Shown here one piece after another: positions 35,697 to 48,429 of a stretch of DNA of 64,000 nucleotides (within the stretch, counting starts at the first letter, position 1; each line of letters begins with the position of its first letter). The notes under the pieces were generated by a model. The model was not told the DNA's origin, did not search any database, and saw only the letters and a program-made list of their open reading frames with translations. Location of the stretch: the NCBI GenBank assembly GCA_032358165.1, contig JAALGY010000049.1:124001-188000 (forward strand), in the 5' to 3' direction. The translations under genes were made by a program, and so were the position numbers. Source of the stretch: Diplosphaera chodatii (taxonomy: Eukaryota; Chlorophyta; Trebouxiophyceae; Prasiolales; Stichococcaceae).

Positions 35697-38600
35697 CTAC
35701 AGCTGGAAGATGGTGTACACGCGGGCCATGCGCTTCGTCACCCGCATCTTCTGCCGCAGGCTGCTCGGCGCAGCAAGCTCCGTCAGGTCCCACCGCAGGT
35801 TGGGCCACTCATCGGAGGACGCGCTGCCAGAGTGCTGCTCGTACAGCTCCCATGCTTTGCGGTACACCTGCAGGAAGGCGGCCAGCACGTCTGTTGCGCT
35901 CACTGGGAGCCTCTCCAGCTGCACAGCACCGGCACCGGCAGGCCAGCATCCCTGCAGAAGGTGACGCAGCATCAGCTTGCAGCAGTCAGCGAGGCACTGG
36001 CTCAGACCCACCTTTGCTGTGTCGAACACCACCAGGCCACATGCAGAGGCGCTTGCGTCGGCATCAGCCAGCTGCAGGGCTCGTTCCAGCTCCACCATGG
36101 CCATCCTGCAAGGCAGCATGGACCCTCAGTCGGGTTAAGAAGCGATGTCCCACTGGCACAGGCGGCCGCACTCCTGTTGACGACTCCCGTCTGCATCGTG
36201 TTTCACAGGCTCATCTGCAGGTTGCTAGGCAGATGCATGCGGCGCTACAGCAAATCCTGCGTCAGCATGGCCCCACCTGCAGGGCAGCGCCTCGTACTTG
36301 GCGTCCACAGGCGCGGGCCTGAGCCACCGGAACAGCAGGTACACCACGCCGCCAGCAGCCTGCAGAGGGGGCACAGTGTTTGTCTGAGCTACAGCGCAGA
36401 GTCAGTCAGCAAGCAGATGTAGTGATCCTGACTGTTGCCAAACAGGCTCTCTGATTTGCCTGTGCCTAGAGTCCGACCCAGGCGCCAGCCCTGACCAGCA
36501 GTCGGCACAAGACAACGTGATGAGACGCAGTGCATTCTTTGCTGCGTACGTCACTTGGCGGCATCACACAGCACATGTGTGTCAAGGGTGTGTCCTGCGC
36601 ACCACGAAGGCAGGGATGGCGGCAATCAGCGCCAAGTTCAGCTCGTTTGCCTTCAGCAACTGCACACACAGCAAGCCAGACCCTGAGCCAGCCCTGCCGG
36701 CAGCACCAGACCAGGCAGCAACCGTGTTGCCTGGCCGTGCACAGCAGCAAAACAGCCGGCAACGCAGATGCGGCACCCTCAGCACAATCTGCGCAGCAAG
36801 CCAAATACCACCGCAGAGGAGCGGTTGCCACAACCATGCAGGGTAGCCGCTGACGCATCATCTTACCTGGTCCATCTCCAGCATCGCAGACTCAGTGTCC
36901 AGCTTCAGCTTCTGCACCTGCATGCAGCCACACCTTGAGCCCTGTCAGCTGGCTTCAAGCAAATCAGGGCACCAAAATAGGAGTCCAACGCTTTGCTGCA
37001 CTGCTCACTGCTGATAAGCTGAGGTACGCTGTGGCAACAGATTGGGTCTGCAGCAGACCTGCATTAAGGCATGAGAAGGCGTTGCACCTGAATGAGCAGC
37101 GTGCGGGGCAGCTGGCCATTGACGACGTTGCGGATGGGGCGCTTGAGCTCCTGCTCATATGCGTCCATCATGAATGCCATGCCCGGCATGCCCTGCAGCA
37201 TTGGCGGAAGGTCTGTGGGCATGAGCTGCACGCACACGCTGACTGAACTATCTGCGCAAGCCATCAGTGTACTGTTGATGGCTTGTGCAATGACCGCCTG
37301 CCACTCCTGGTGTGCCATGCCTCACAGGAGCCCGCAAGCTTGCCAAACAGAGAGTCCTGCTGGTCCACAGGCATACCAAGAGTGGCTGCCAAGCCAGCAG
37401 CACCCTGCTCATATGCCCCTGAAGGGCATGGACCCCACAGAATGGCTCACCTCTTCGCCAGCGGCCGCAGCTGCCTGGGCAGCAGCAACATTCTCGCTGC
37501 CGACAGGCGCACCCGCTGCAGCCGTGGCCACAGCGTCTTGGGCGGAGCTGCTTGCACCAGCTGCAGCAGCTGCGGCTGTGGTACCAGCACGGACATCTCT
37601 GTTGGCTGGGCTTTTGCCCTGTACAAAGCTCAAGGCAGAGCCTCAGTTGAATGACAGCGCCTGAAGGGAAACAAGATGGAAGGGTAGGCGCCATGTACCG
37701 TTTTGGGGCTCGTCATGGGCCGACACTCTACGCTGTTATCAGCAGCTGAAGTGGTGAGTTCCTGGCAGATACTATTTGTGAGAGTTCCGAGCCCACACCT
37801 TGTGCTTGGCCAGGTAGTCGTCCTGAAAGTCGGCCAGCATGCGCCGCAGGCTCTCCCGGTCCGTCTCGTACTCCGCCACGCTCACGATGCTGCGCCGCTG
37901 CCTGCGACGCAGCAAACTGCCTTTACGGCCAGCTGCTTCCCCAGGAGTATCCCAACGCATGCGTGATCATGCAGCATCTTCCACTGCCCCTATGCCCCCA
38001 TACTTGCCAGTGACCAGCCCAGGTGCTGATGTGCACACACCAGATACTGCATATGCCCACAGCGGCAACTAGCGCATATTGAACTCTTTGAAGCCAGCCG
38101 CCTGGCTGGTATGCAGTGCTGTGCCTCTGCGCCAACACGCCAAAGCACGCTGCCAACCTGAAGGTCTTGAACAGCTCGTCCCGCAGCTGCGCCAGCGGCC
38201 CCAGCACGTTCTCCTGGTACGTTTTCTGCAGCCCTGTGGCGGCCTGCCCCGCCCACCGCTCCACGTCCCGGCTGCCCGACAGCCGCGAGTGCCTGCGCAC
38301 TTACAAGGGCGTCGCACCTGGCCTGGCATGGCATTGCCGCCAGCCCTGCAGGCGCCTCAGCGCTCCACTTGCAGCTCTGCGTGCCTAAGTCTGCATGCTG
38401 GAGTAAGCAGGCCCCTTCTCCTGTTGAGTGCAGTGACACTTTGGTCTGACAAATCCTGTGGCACCTCCCTGCTTTCAAATCTGGGACTGTCGACATGCAC
38501 CTGTACACGAAGATGGCGGCGTAGCCCGCGGCCACACCTCCCACTGCATATCGGATCCAGTGCTGCTCAAAGCCCGAGGGCGCACGCACGTGCTTCGGCA

Positions 38601-41600
38601 GGTCCACCACCAGGCCCATTCTGCGACAGGGTACAGGGCATGCTGCATTCAGGGCCGACTCTCCCCCAGCGGAAACTGCCTTGTAAGGCGGGCAGCAGCA
38701 ATGACAGGCCCTGAGGTGCACGCTTGTGAACCCTGGGCTGCAGCGCCTTGATGCAGTGCTTTGACCTGACTGACAGCGCTTGGCAACAATGACAACAGGA
38801 CAGCCGGCTATGTGCGAGAGAAGGGCAACATGATGCTGCACCAAGCGTGCGACATACGCGGTACAAACTACTTTTGCTTGTGCTCTCACTTGTGTGCGAG
38901 GTTGTTTGCGTGCTGAAACGCCTCGGTGACCGTCATGTCGGGCGACACCGCCAAGTCGCCGTCCCAGCGGCCGCCACTGATACCCAACGCCCGCCGCGCG
39001 CGCTGCAGGGCCGCCGCATAGTCGTCAGCCGCCGGTGACTGTCCTGCGGCGGCACCGCCGGCGGCTGAGGCTGGAGTCCCGGCAGCATCGTCTCCCAGTG
39101 CTGCTGAACGTACTTGTGCCTCTGCTTCCAGCTGTCGACCTGCCACCCCTGCTTGTGTGGCCTGCTGGCTGCCGGCTGCGCCTGCAGCAGTCAACCGCAG
39201 ACCAATCAGGCAGAGTGAACACGTGCTCGAAACTTTTACCGCTGGTTGGAAGAGAGCCCCATCACAGCAGAAATCTGCTGTGCGCTGTCATGGCCCCCCT
39301 TTGCATGGATTCAGCATGTCACACCCAGCCCGCCTCACATCACAGCGCGTGCCGTGAGGTAACATGGTGGTGGTAGAGGTAGCCCCTAGGTGACGAGGTG
39401 ATGGTGGAGGTAAACCCTAAACCCTACCTGAGACGCGGACCAGGCCCGGCAATGCCAGGGCCTCGGGCCGCGCCCGCAGCTGCTGCTGCACCGGCTGCAG
39501 CCCCTCGAACGCCTGCGCTCCAGGGTGTGCCACCAGGCGTCAGCTGCTGAGCAGTGTCACAGCATGACGCCCGACTGCCGAGGCTGACCTGCCACCTCCG
39601 GACTACGAGCTGATTGCATCAGCAGCATGCCAAATCAGCACACTGAGCAGCACATAGACATACTGCACATCCAACAGGATGTACAGTAGGTCATCTGCAT
39701 GCCCTGTGGGCTGGCCATCCTCATCTGGTCGGCATCATCAATGTCCGTTGTGCACAGGCACTGTGTGCACTTAAGATTCACTGCTATGCCGTCAGGCCAA
39801 CACAAGATCTGCCCGTGAACATCTGCAGCGGGCACCATCAGCAGCAGGATATGTAGATGCTTGAGATTTTCAGCACCCACCTCGGCTGTGGCTGCCAGGC
39901 TGGCACGTGCTGCCTTGCGCGCCGCCACCAGCACAGCCGCCGGCCCCTCTGCCGCAAGGTTGGCTGAGCTGCTGCTGACGACGATGCCCCTACAACCGCA
40001 TGCACTGGCGACTTCAAGTCGAAACCGAATATGTCACTTGCACTGGAAACACGTGCCTGACTGCAATGGCAGCTTTACCACTGCAAAGCCTCAGATATAC
40101 TGCGAGCTGCAGCATCGACAAGCGGCCCTTGCGCACCTGCTGCCGCTGCTGCCATTGGCGCCGCCGCAGATGGCGCGCTTCAGGTGCAGCTGCCCCGCGC
40201 CCTCGTTGATGGCGTGCAGCGCGGCGGCCAACTTCCCTTGCAGCCCCCGCAGCACTGTCACCTGTTGCGTTAAATGTACGACATGCAACGACAGTCACAA
40301 TGTTGCTGCAAATGACAGGAGAACGCGCCATGAAAAGGCGTTCGGGCGGGGACCCCATTATGGTTGCTGGCAGCACCAGCAGGTACAGGGGCACAGTTTT
40401 TGACAGCTACCATTTTCCAATGTTGCACTGCCGCAGGGCTGCACCATAGCTGGGTGCCATATATGCATACGTGCGCTGATTGTGCAGTTGAGCTCCAAGG
40501 TTGTAGCATGCACACCCGCTCCTCGATCTTCTCGGTTGCCGTCAGCTGACGGCGCCGCGAGCGTCGCCCCATGAGCCGCCGCTCCTCTCGCTTTACGAAC
40601 GACAGGATGTCCAGTGCGAAGCGCGAGGGGCCCTTCGGTCAAACGACATGCACTGTCAGTGTGGCGCCAGTCACTGCTGCTTTTCCGCCGCCTGTGCAAC
40701 GGCTGCACCACTCTGAAGGTACCGCCTACACCGGCTAGCAAACTGCTCCGAAGGCATCTCGACAGACGCGCCGTTGTCAGCATGCATGGGGTCAGGGTGT
40801 GGCATGACTTTATGGGGTGTACCTGAGCGAGCAGCAGGAACAGGCCGTGGCGCGACCCGGCCTCCAGGCGGTCCCGCCAGAATGCGAGGTCACCTGCGCA
40901 CATGGTTCTGGCCGGCTTTGTGCGGAGCTCCCCCGGCGTGTAGGCAGAACAGGGTCCGGCGACGAGGATCCCACTCGGCAGTTCGCATCGCTACTGAGGG
41001 ATGAACGCAGGTTGTGCAGCCTGCCTGCGGCCTTGCGAAACGATGGTGGCAGCGACTGATAGTATGTAGTCTGTGTCATGCAGGATATGCTCCGTGGCTA
41101 GACCTGCTGCCGTGCTGCGGTCAGCCGCTGCCCACCTGCGATTAGCTCCAGGGTGCCCACCAGGCGGTCCATGCCCACTTGCGCCAGCTGCGCCGCCGCC
41201 AGCCACTGCTGCACCACCGCCGCCTCATCCTCCTGCCAGCCAGGTTATGATACGAGGCGTTAGTAGCTATGACATGGCCGATAGTTATGATAGGTGGCAT
41301 TGCTGCTGCAAGGGCCCGTGGAGACTGTCTGTCCACACTGTCTGTCATGCATATGCATTGCGGGGGGTCAGGCAGCCATGCTGCTGGTGACGGTCTGCGC
41401 GCTGCGCAGCAGCTGTCTGATTGTGCATCTAGAGTGTGCATCTACATGCAGTTGCCGCGCTGCTCAGGGCTAATGTCTGCCCTGCCGGCAGTGGCCAGCA
41501 TCACAGACGGTGGGCGTACCTCCAGCATCAGGACATATTGCATGCGCAGGGGTCTTGCTGAGTCAAGCTGCAGCTGATCAAGCACCCACCTCTGCCTCGT

Positions 41601-41772
41601 GCGCGGCCTCCCGCAGAGCAAACAGCACGGGGGCGGCCCGCTCATGGTCGAGCCCTGCCACCGGCAGCAGGTGCCGCGGCGTAGGGCCTCGGTCAATGCG
41701 CCGCAGCAGGCGCAGTGCCAGCCGCAGTGCGCTGAACGGCAGGCCTCCCACCGTGCGCAGCACCGCCGCCAT
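35697..41772 (-). CDS. NCA2-domain protein (DGS1-like), mitochondrial
   Basis: Homologue of yeast Nca2 and plant DGS1, outer mitochondrial membrane proteins that affect lipid and ATP synthase homeostasis; the exact role is not shown here. 18 exons: 41772-41590, 41232-41136, 40893-40823, 40632-40516, 40261-40137, 39989-39881, 39512-39428, 39181-38890, 38620-38501, 38292-38158, 37901-37799, 37618-37451, 37225-37088, 36917-36867, 36659-36603, 36359-36277, 36105-36012, 35951-35697; about 760 residues. Diagnostic blocks: GDLAFWRDRLEAGSRHGL, a membrane segment in IRYAVGGVAAGYAAIFVY, ELKRPIRNVVNGQLPRTLLI, VQKLKLDTESAMLEMDQ, LLKANELNLALIAAIPAFV and VTKRMARVYTIFQL. The ATG sits in a strong context (GCCATGGCG) but upstream exons cannot be excluded. 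The last intron (35952-36011) is only 60 bp and stays open in frame, so it may be exonic. Exon 8 is an Ala/Gly-rich insertion. Confidence 0.85.
39412..39427. repeat. Telomere-like motif at DGS1/NCA2 intron 7 donor
   Basis: AAACCCTAAACCCTAC on the plus strand; on the coding strand the intron begins GTAGGGTTTAGGGTTT, so two telomere units start within the donor itself. Confidence 0.8.
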
Positions 41773-42984
41773 GGCGTCTGCGTCGCCTCTGCGGCGGTGA
41801 CAGTGGCTGCGACTGATCCACCGCTGCTGCCCGCTTGCAAATTTTCGCAGGTTGCACAGGTGCGGGCGCCTTTAAGGGGTCCGTGCCGGTAAAGAGCTTA
41901 AGGACATGCTGTAGAGGAGCTGTCAAGCACGCTGCGTGCTGCCCTGGTGGGGTCTGGTGCGCAGGTGCTGGCTGCAATTCACCACCCTGCGCATCATGGC
42001 AAATTCTTCAAGTCACACATCAGGGCTGCCTGTACACGATTCAGATCTTGCATCATGATCCTCTTGGATCGCCACGCACGTGGACAATGGAAGCGTCCGC
42101 ACAAGCTCCTGCGACGTTTCGATCTGACAGTTCTGCTTGGAACGCATGCGTACCTCCAGTGCCGCGTGGGGGCCTGGAAGGGCTGATCAACAGTTGGCTT
42201 CAGCAATATGCTGTTATGAGGTCCTCAACTGCAGGTAGGCGATCTGAGGTGAGCCCCGCTTCAGATCGGCATTTGACCACCGCTCAACTTCCCAGCGCAG
42301 GAAGCACAGGAAGGAAGGATGTCTTTTACATGCCGACTTTGCACGGGCTAATTCCTCCTTCCTCCGCCCACGATATCCGCTCGAGTGCTGTTGCACTCGA
42401 GGAAGTAGCCCCGCTCATCCGCTACACGTGCACGTGGTTATGGTCTTGCACACGGGCTGCACTCGTTCGTCCCTTTCCGGGTCCAGCTCCCTAGCTAGCA
42501 CTGGTATAAGTATGTGAGTACTTGTCCGATTGACGCCTGTGGCCCTGTGCACTGTGACGTGATGAGAGAATTTCGTTTGGCAACGCACCACGCGTGCACA
42601 AATGCGCTGCACTATCATCGCCAGCTGCTGGCGCCTGTACACCAGGATGGGCCACAACATACTTGTAGTCGCTTAAAGACGAGGTAGGATGTCCGTGAAC
42701 ATGCACATGTTAGATGCGACGCCACATGGCTGTAGGAAGGTGTTCCAATATGATGAGTATAAAATAACAACCACAAATAAAGTCGGTCTATGCAAGCAAC
42801 GGTGGCTCCAGCAGATCAACCTCCATGCCACTCAAAGCCGTCAGTCAATGAACACCTTAAGCCTGAGTGTAACAATCTGAATCAACCAAAAAAAAAACCA
42901 AAACAGCGTCCACATTGAAATGCCCACTCCCTGCTGACAGCTACCATCACCTACAGTTGGCATGCAGCAAGGCCCAAATACAAC
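41773..42984. other. Spacer: promoter of DGS1/NCA2 gene and 3' region of FG-GAP gene
   Basis: 1.2 kb, the longest gene-poor stretch besides 47384-48433. It may hide 5' exons of the gene ending at 35697. It contains a 9-bp hairpin (42380-42401), a minus-strand TGTAA at 42326-42330, and an A-rich patch near 42753-42900. No further exon is convincing. Confidence 0.55.
42380..42401. repeat. Perfect hairpin CTCGAGTGC / GCACTCGAG
   Basis: A 9-bp perfect stem with a TGTT loop in intergenic DNA. It may be a transcript hairpin or chance. Confidence 0.6.
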
Positions 42985-45900
42985 CTAGACTTGTAAGGCT
43001 GCAAAGTTTGCGAGGCCATCGTTCAGCAGAACAATCACAGGGTTTGGGTCACTGGCGTTCCCTGCACAGCCCACAACAAGGTCGACATCCCCATCCAAGT
43101 CCAAATCCGTGGCAGCAATCGGGAATGGGGCGCTGCACCCTGCGGCTCCGACACCGACTGCAATGCTGTTGTGGAGAAATTGAGGCCCAGCAGCATCGCC
43201 TGCCAGAACTGATAGCGCGTTGCCAGCGTAGTCTGTGACCACATACCCAAATGAGAATCCGGGAATACCAATGTCAGCGGCAACGATGCGCGATGCCTGC
43301 TGACCAGCGTATATCGCTCTGCTTGGAGACGAAGCCAGAGCTCCGGTCGCCGAGTTGAAAGTGTACACAAGCGCGGCCGTTGACGCTGCTAACAGCAGGT
43401 TGCCGCCGTCTGGGGACGACGCGAGGCCCCTGGGGTTAAATGTGTTCACCGCACGGCCATCGCTTTGGCTGTCGAGCCTGCCGGTGGCCGGATCGATCTT
43501 GTGCAAGATGGCGGAGTTGCCGCTGGTGGATGCCGCCAGCAGCCAGTCCCCCGAGGGGTACACCAGGACGGAGTTGATGTCGCTGCTCGGATCCGAGTCA
43601 AAGTCGGTGCTCAGCGACAGCACCACATTGATGAGCGTGGCGACGCCGTCGGGCGCAATGTTGTAGCCAGCCACCTGGCCGTGCCCACCAACGTACATGC
43701 GGCTGCCGCTGCGTGCTGCGGCCACGCACAGTGTCCCCTGCAGCCCGGCGCTGGGCACGCCCTTGGCAAAGCCCCCGGCGCCGTCCCCAAAGAACGCCAC
43801 AAATTCCTTCCCCATTGTGGGTCCGGCGCCCACCACGTCCTGCGCAAGCAAGGGCGCGTTGCGGCAGTGTTCATAGAGAGAGACAGAGTGAGCCATGCAC
43901 GTGAGTGGAAAGCATTGGCTCAATCAAGATGCAGACGGGCGGACAAGGGTCGTCCCAGGCATGTGGTCTCGCTATGAACTCAGTAGGCTCATGTGAACAA
44001 GGGCGTACGGTGCATGTCGGTGTTGCTATGTGACGTGACATGAGTGATCTCACTTGAACGCCATCGCCATTGACGTCCAGCACCGCCAGGCCTCTGAGCT
44101 CGGTCGGCGTGCTGAGGAGAGCCCCCGCCCTGAATGTGCCATCTCCGTTCCCCAGGCAGAAGCCAAACTGCAAGGAGCCCTGCGCATCATCAAGCAACGT
44201 TGTCAAGGAACGCATGAGGAACGGCCTCGCATGGCATGGTCGAGTATATATGTCACAATCATCCCAGCAAACGCATGTGCTGGATACACCGCCAAGCTAC
44301 ATGTGTAGCAGCTGCTGATTCTCTTACTGTGTAGGCGACGCCAATGTCTGGCACAATGTCGTTGTTGACCTGCATTGCGCAGCAGGTCTGAGTGGCATGC
44401 ATGGTAGCATGGTATTGGATGGTGCATGGGGCAACAAGGCCACATGACATGCCAGCGCTGCACTTACGTCAAGCATGACAATCGAGGCCGGACTGACTCC
44501 TTGCTGGCACGGATCTGGCGCTGCAAGCAATCACATGGCGTCAGGGGCTAGCATAAGCTTGCAGCATCGTGCAGAAAAACTGCAGTCGTTGATATGCAAG
44601 TAAATGATGCCTGCAGAAGATGATCCTGGCTCACGGGGTGGTAGCGGCGGAGGGCTTGGTGGAGGAGCTGGCGGAGGGCTTGGCGGGGGCTTCGGTGGCG
44701 GGGATGGTGGCGGTTGTGGCGGAGGGGACGGCGGCGGGGGCGGAGGAGGGCTGGGCGGGGGTGCCGGTGGCAGAGAGGGCGGCGGCACTGGCGGGGGGCT
44801 TGGCGGGGGCTTCGATGGCGGGGATGGCGGCGGTTGTGGCGGAGGGGATGGCGGCGGCGCCGGAGGAGGGCTGGGCGGGGGTGCCGGCGGCGGAGAGGGC
44901 GGCGGCTGTGGCGGGGGGCCTGGCGGGGGGCCTGGTGGCGGGGATGGCGGCGGGCTGGGGGGTGGAGACGGCGGGGGTGCCGGCGGCGGAGAGGGCGGCG
45001 GCAGTGGCGGGGGGCTTGGCGGGGGGCCTGGTGGCGGAGATGGCGGCGGGCTGGGGGGTGGGGACGGCGGGGGGGCCGGCGGTGGGCTTGGCGCGGCCGC
45101 CGGGGGCGGGGATGGTAATGGGATTAGGGGTGGGGACGGTGGTGCTGCCCACGGCGGGAATGCTGGTGGGCTGGGGGGTGGGGACGGCAGGGGTGCTGGC
45201 GGCGGGGATGGCGGCGGGCTGGGGGTTGGGGATGGCGGGGGTGCCGGCGGCGGAGAGGGCGGCGGCAGTGGCGGGGGGCTTGGCGGGGGGCCTGGTGGCG
45301 GAGATGGCGGCGGGCTGGGGGGTGGGGACGGCGGGGGGGCCGGCGGTGGGCTTGGCGCGGCCGCCGGGGGCGGGGATGGTAGTGGGATTAGGGGTGGGGA
45401 CGGTGGTGCTGCCCACGGCGGGAATGCTGGTGGGCTGGGGGGTGGGGACGGCAGGGGTGCTGGCGGCGGGGATGGCGGCGGGCTGGGGGTTGGGGATGGC
45501 TGTGGTGCCGGTGGAGGCAGGAATGGTGGCGGGTTCGGGGTTGGGGAGGTTGGTAGTGTCCGTGGTGGTGAGGATGGCGGCGGTTGTGGCGGAGGGTTTT
45601 GCGGGGTCGCTGGTGGTGGAGAGGGCGACGGTGCTGGCGACGGGCTTGGCGTGGCTTCGGTGTCCGGGACGCCGGTGGCAGACCTGCACAGAATGTACAC
45701 GTCGAGTGTTTCGCACAAGCATACATACAATGCGCTGGCATGTGCACGAGCTGGCATCCTGCTCCTGGAACCGTACAACCAGCAGGCACTGGGAGTGTCC
45801 CATGTGCAGCCCGTCGGTGCAGTTCAGGGCTTTGGTGTGGCACACAGCAGGACTCACTGCAGGAGGTCCTGGCCTTGTTGACGGTCCCGCCGGCCGGGCA

Positions 45901-47383
45901 GATGCTGCAAGGGGCCAGCACCAGCGGTTCGCCATGCCAGTCAAGTGCGGCTGGCGTGGCATCAGCTGGATGTACATCCCGTTGCTGACCGTGCGATCAC
46001 AGTACTGCCCACCTGCAGGTTTTGGCTTTGGTCCGGCTGGAGTACCGCTGGCCACCGTGCTGCATGCCGGTGCAGGCGCTGCACGGGACGTCTCCACTCC
46101 CAGCCTTTGCGGTGCCTGCAGTACGTAGTCATTGCCATCGATGTTCCCCAAGTAAGCAGTGGTCAGTCATGTAGCAGGATCTGCACTTTCAGAGCTCGCT
46201 TCCGCTACACAGATGGAACATACAGAGTCGCAGCAAGGGGGTGTAGCCCACCTGCCGGGCAGGGCTGGCGGCTTCCATCACGCCCTGGCTGTATGCCGGG
46301 CGGGTAGGATGTGCAGGCCGTGCGTGCACCGTTCACCCTGCTGCCCCGAGGGCACTTCCGGCATGCGCGGGCGCGGCGCCTTGGCTGGTATGTGCCGCCT
46401 CTGCACTTGGCGCACTCGCCATTGCCGGCCACGGGCTTGACGCTACCGGCGGGGCATGGCTGCGCCCTGCCAGATTTGTCCAGCCGATAGCCAGGCCCGG
46501 CAACTGCAGCGGGAACGTTGGCAATCGAATATGCTGCATTGCCTGCTCTGCATCGAAGCTCCATACTGCAATGCCGGTTGTTCAGCGTGCCTCACATCAC
46601 ACCATATTCAGCAGCGGCTTGTCTGTTGCTCAGGCTGAAGTCCACTTGCAAATTGCAGCATGCTGACGCGTGCGCTCACCAGCTTGACAGCGCCGGACTG
46701 CGTACGCCTTGGTGTCGCGCACCGCTGTGCAGCAGGAGTCTTTGGCGCTGACCTTCCGGATGGTGGAGTAGGTGCACCGCAGGCACTGCGGCCCGTGCAC
46801 CTGCGCGCAGCAGAGTGCATGTGCACCGCATTTCAAGGTATCCACTTGCTTACGCATGATACTGCAGCTTGGCGGTGTTTGGCAGGTGGTGATTGATGGC
46901 TCTTCAACTACAGTTGACACTATCAGTGCAGTAGATCAACACCACCGGAGTCCGCAACCACCAACCTTGATGCAGTTGGCCATGTAGCGCTCATACTCGC
47001 TGCAGCGGCCCTTTCCTGCCGCGGACTGAGCCTCGCATCGCTTGATGACGGCTGCCACCTGTTTTGGCAACTCAGGTAGCATGGTGGAGTGGCAAGTGAC
47101 TTCAAAGTGCAGGTGGTTACTAAGGGCGTTCAAATGCGAAAAATGCTCAATGACAGAACATCAGGAGGCCAGGGAGCCTAGTCGGCTGTACGCAGAACTA
47201 CAAACATCCTATCCGACCCACATTAGCAGAGGGCGAGCCGCCGACACCAGCCAGCCGCCGCGACTGGCGTGCAAAGTAGGGTGCTGGCCAGCTGTCATCA
47301 GATGCACCGACAACACCACCGCCACTTGCGGCAGCGGCCAGGGAACCGATGGCCATCAGGGCCAGCAGGATTCGATCAAGCAT
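42985..47383 (-). CDS. Secreted Cys-rich / Pro-rich / FG-GAP repeat protein
   Basis: Probable extracellular or cell-wall protein with three parts. Exons: 47383-47222, 47058-46966, 46800-46680, about 46503 (or 46542)-46252, 46115-46013, 45904-45858, about 45680-44635, 44520-44468, 44369-44328, 44179-44054, 43839-42985. Exon 1 is a signal peptide (MLDRILLALMAIGSLAAAAS). Exons 2-6 are Cys-rich. Exons 4-6 resemble GCC2/GCC3 ephrin-receptor-like repeats (CPAGSVKPVAGNGECAKC, CRKCPRGSRVNGARTAC, CPAGGTVNKARTSC). Exon 7 is about 1 kb of PPSPPP-type linker, expected to be heavily O-glycosylated. Exons 8-11 form FG-GAP/VCBS-type blades with Asp-rich Ca-binding loops (DVNNDIVPDIG, DVNGDG, DLDLDGDVDLVVG). 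The PPSPPP frame is fixed by its downstream splice (C|CG) into PDPCQQGVSPASIV. Its upstream acceptor is unresolved, because the repeat is open in several frames. Confidence 0.78.
44636..45600 (-). repeat. PPSPPP-coding tandem repeat with 264-bp higher-order unit
   Basis: GC-rich short repeats coding for PPSPPP-like Pro/Ser runs on the minus strand. A larger unit recurs: the GCGCGGCCGC landmark lies at 45091 and 45355, exactly 264 bp (88 codons) apart, with near-identical flanks. This points to a recent in-frame duplication. Confidence 0.85.
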
Positions 47384-48429
47384 GCTGCCAGCGCTGCTTA
47401 TGTCCGGCCAGGGGCAGGCGGCGTCTGCAGCAACGGTTGTCAGGAAGCGGTCACCCATACTTTGCAAGTCGTGCTTCCTTTGCAGCTATGTACGGCGGGT
47501 CGGTCATCGTTTCTAAGCAGAATACGCAGCATTCTGACTCGGAACCTGGCTGTTGCTGAGACCACACCGTTGCAACGAGTGGTGGTGCACGCCTCGATGA
47601 CACATTGCATTGCACGAGCAGGGGTCACCCACCAGCAAGGGCGTGTCACGGGCGCAAGAAGCGCCGACCGCTTGAAGCGCTGCAGGCAGCAGACTGGGAT
47701 GAACGTGGGCAAGGTGTGCTCGCATGCGCGCAGACCTGTCGATTTGTTGTTGATGCAAATACATACGAGCACCTTCGCTTGAGCTCCCAGCGGGCCAGCT
47801 AACGGCGATGCACCAGTCAGAGCGAGCTTGCGTATGACACACTGGCGCGCCGCTGCTGCTAGCCGGCGCAGTGTTGAGGATCTGGGGAGTAGCATGTGAC
47901 TGAGGACGGTACGATTTGGTCGTGCGGTAACTTGTGTGAGCAAACAAAACAAACGTGGCATCACGTGGGAGATTTTGAACTCAGACTGCCGAAATGGAAT
48001 CCAACCCACTCTCCCACACGCCGCCGCCAAGTGCACTGCCTGCTGGGTACATGCGCTGTGGAGGAACTGCAGGCGTGCCAGTTTCCTCACACAGTAGCGT
48101 CTGATCAGAGCTCTGACCGTCATGTGCACTGTCAAGGGCTGCGCCAGATCAGAAGCCACAGTGCTGCCTCCGTCTTGTCGTCGCTGCATCACTGCCGCTG
48201 GCTGAATACCCGTGCGCACGCCACCCTGTGCACCAGCTGCTAGTTGTCGGGGTACCGCAGCCGTCTGTAGCCACTTGAGCATCAGCGGCAAAGCGTGCTT
48301 TGCTACTGCCTGACTTGGGTGCACCCGTCACGAGGAGACGAAATCCGAGATGGCCATGATCTGCACGACACCCATTTGACTCAGTCAGCTGCAGCGGATT
48401 CAGCCCATTCTGTCGTGGGTGCTGAATAG
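47384..48429. other. Spacer: promoter of FG-GAP gene and 3' region of VTC1
   Basis: About 1 kb between two minus-strand genes. Long open frames exist but have low third-position GC and no recognisable motif. Nothing else is supported. Confidence 0.55.

Noticed and set aside
43871..44215. Separate gene between FG-GAP exons 10 and 12
   Set aside because: The frame includes FG-GAP exon 11 and then runs on into intron sequence; the spliced model explains it better.
44604..46128. Gly-rich plus-strand frames of 425 and 502 residues
   Set aside because: They are the reverse of the PPSPPP-coding repeat; the minus frame is fixed by downstream splice phase and FG-GAP continuity.
47440..48324. 294-residue minus-strand open frame upstream of the FG-GAP gene
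   Set aside because: It opens with GTG not ATG, overlaps that gene's promoter, and its codon use is unlike the real exons.
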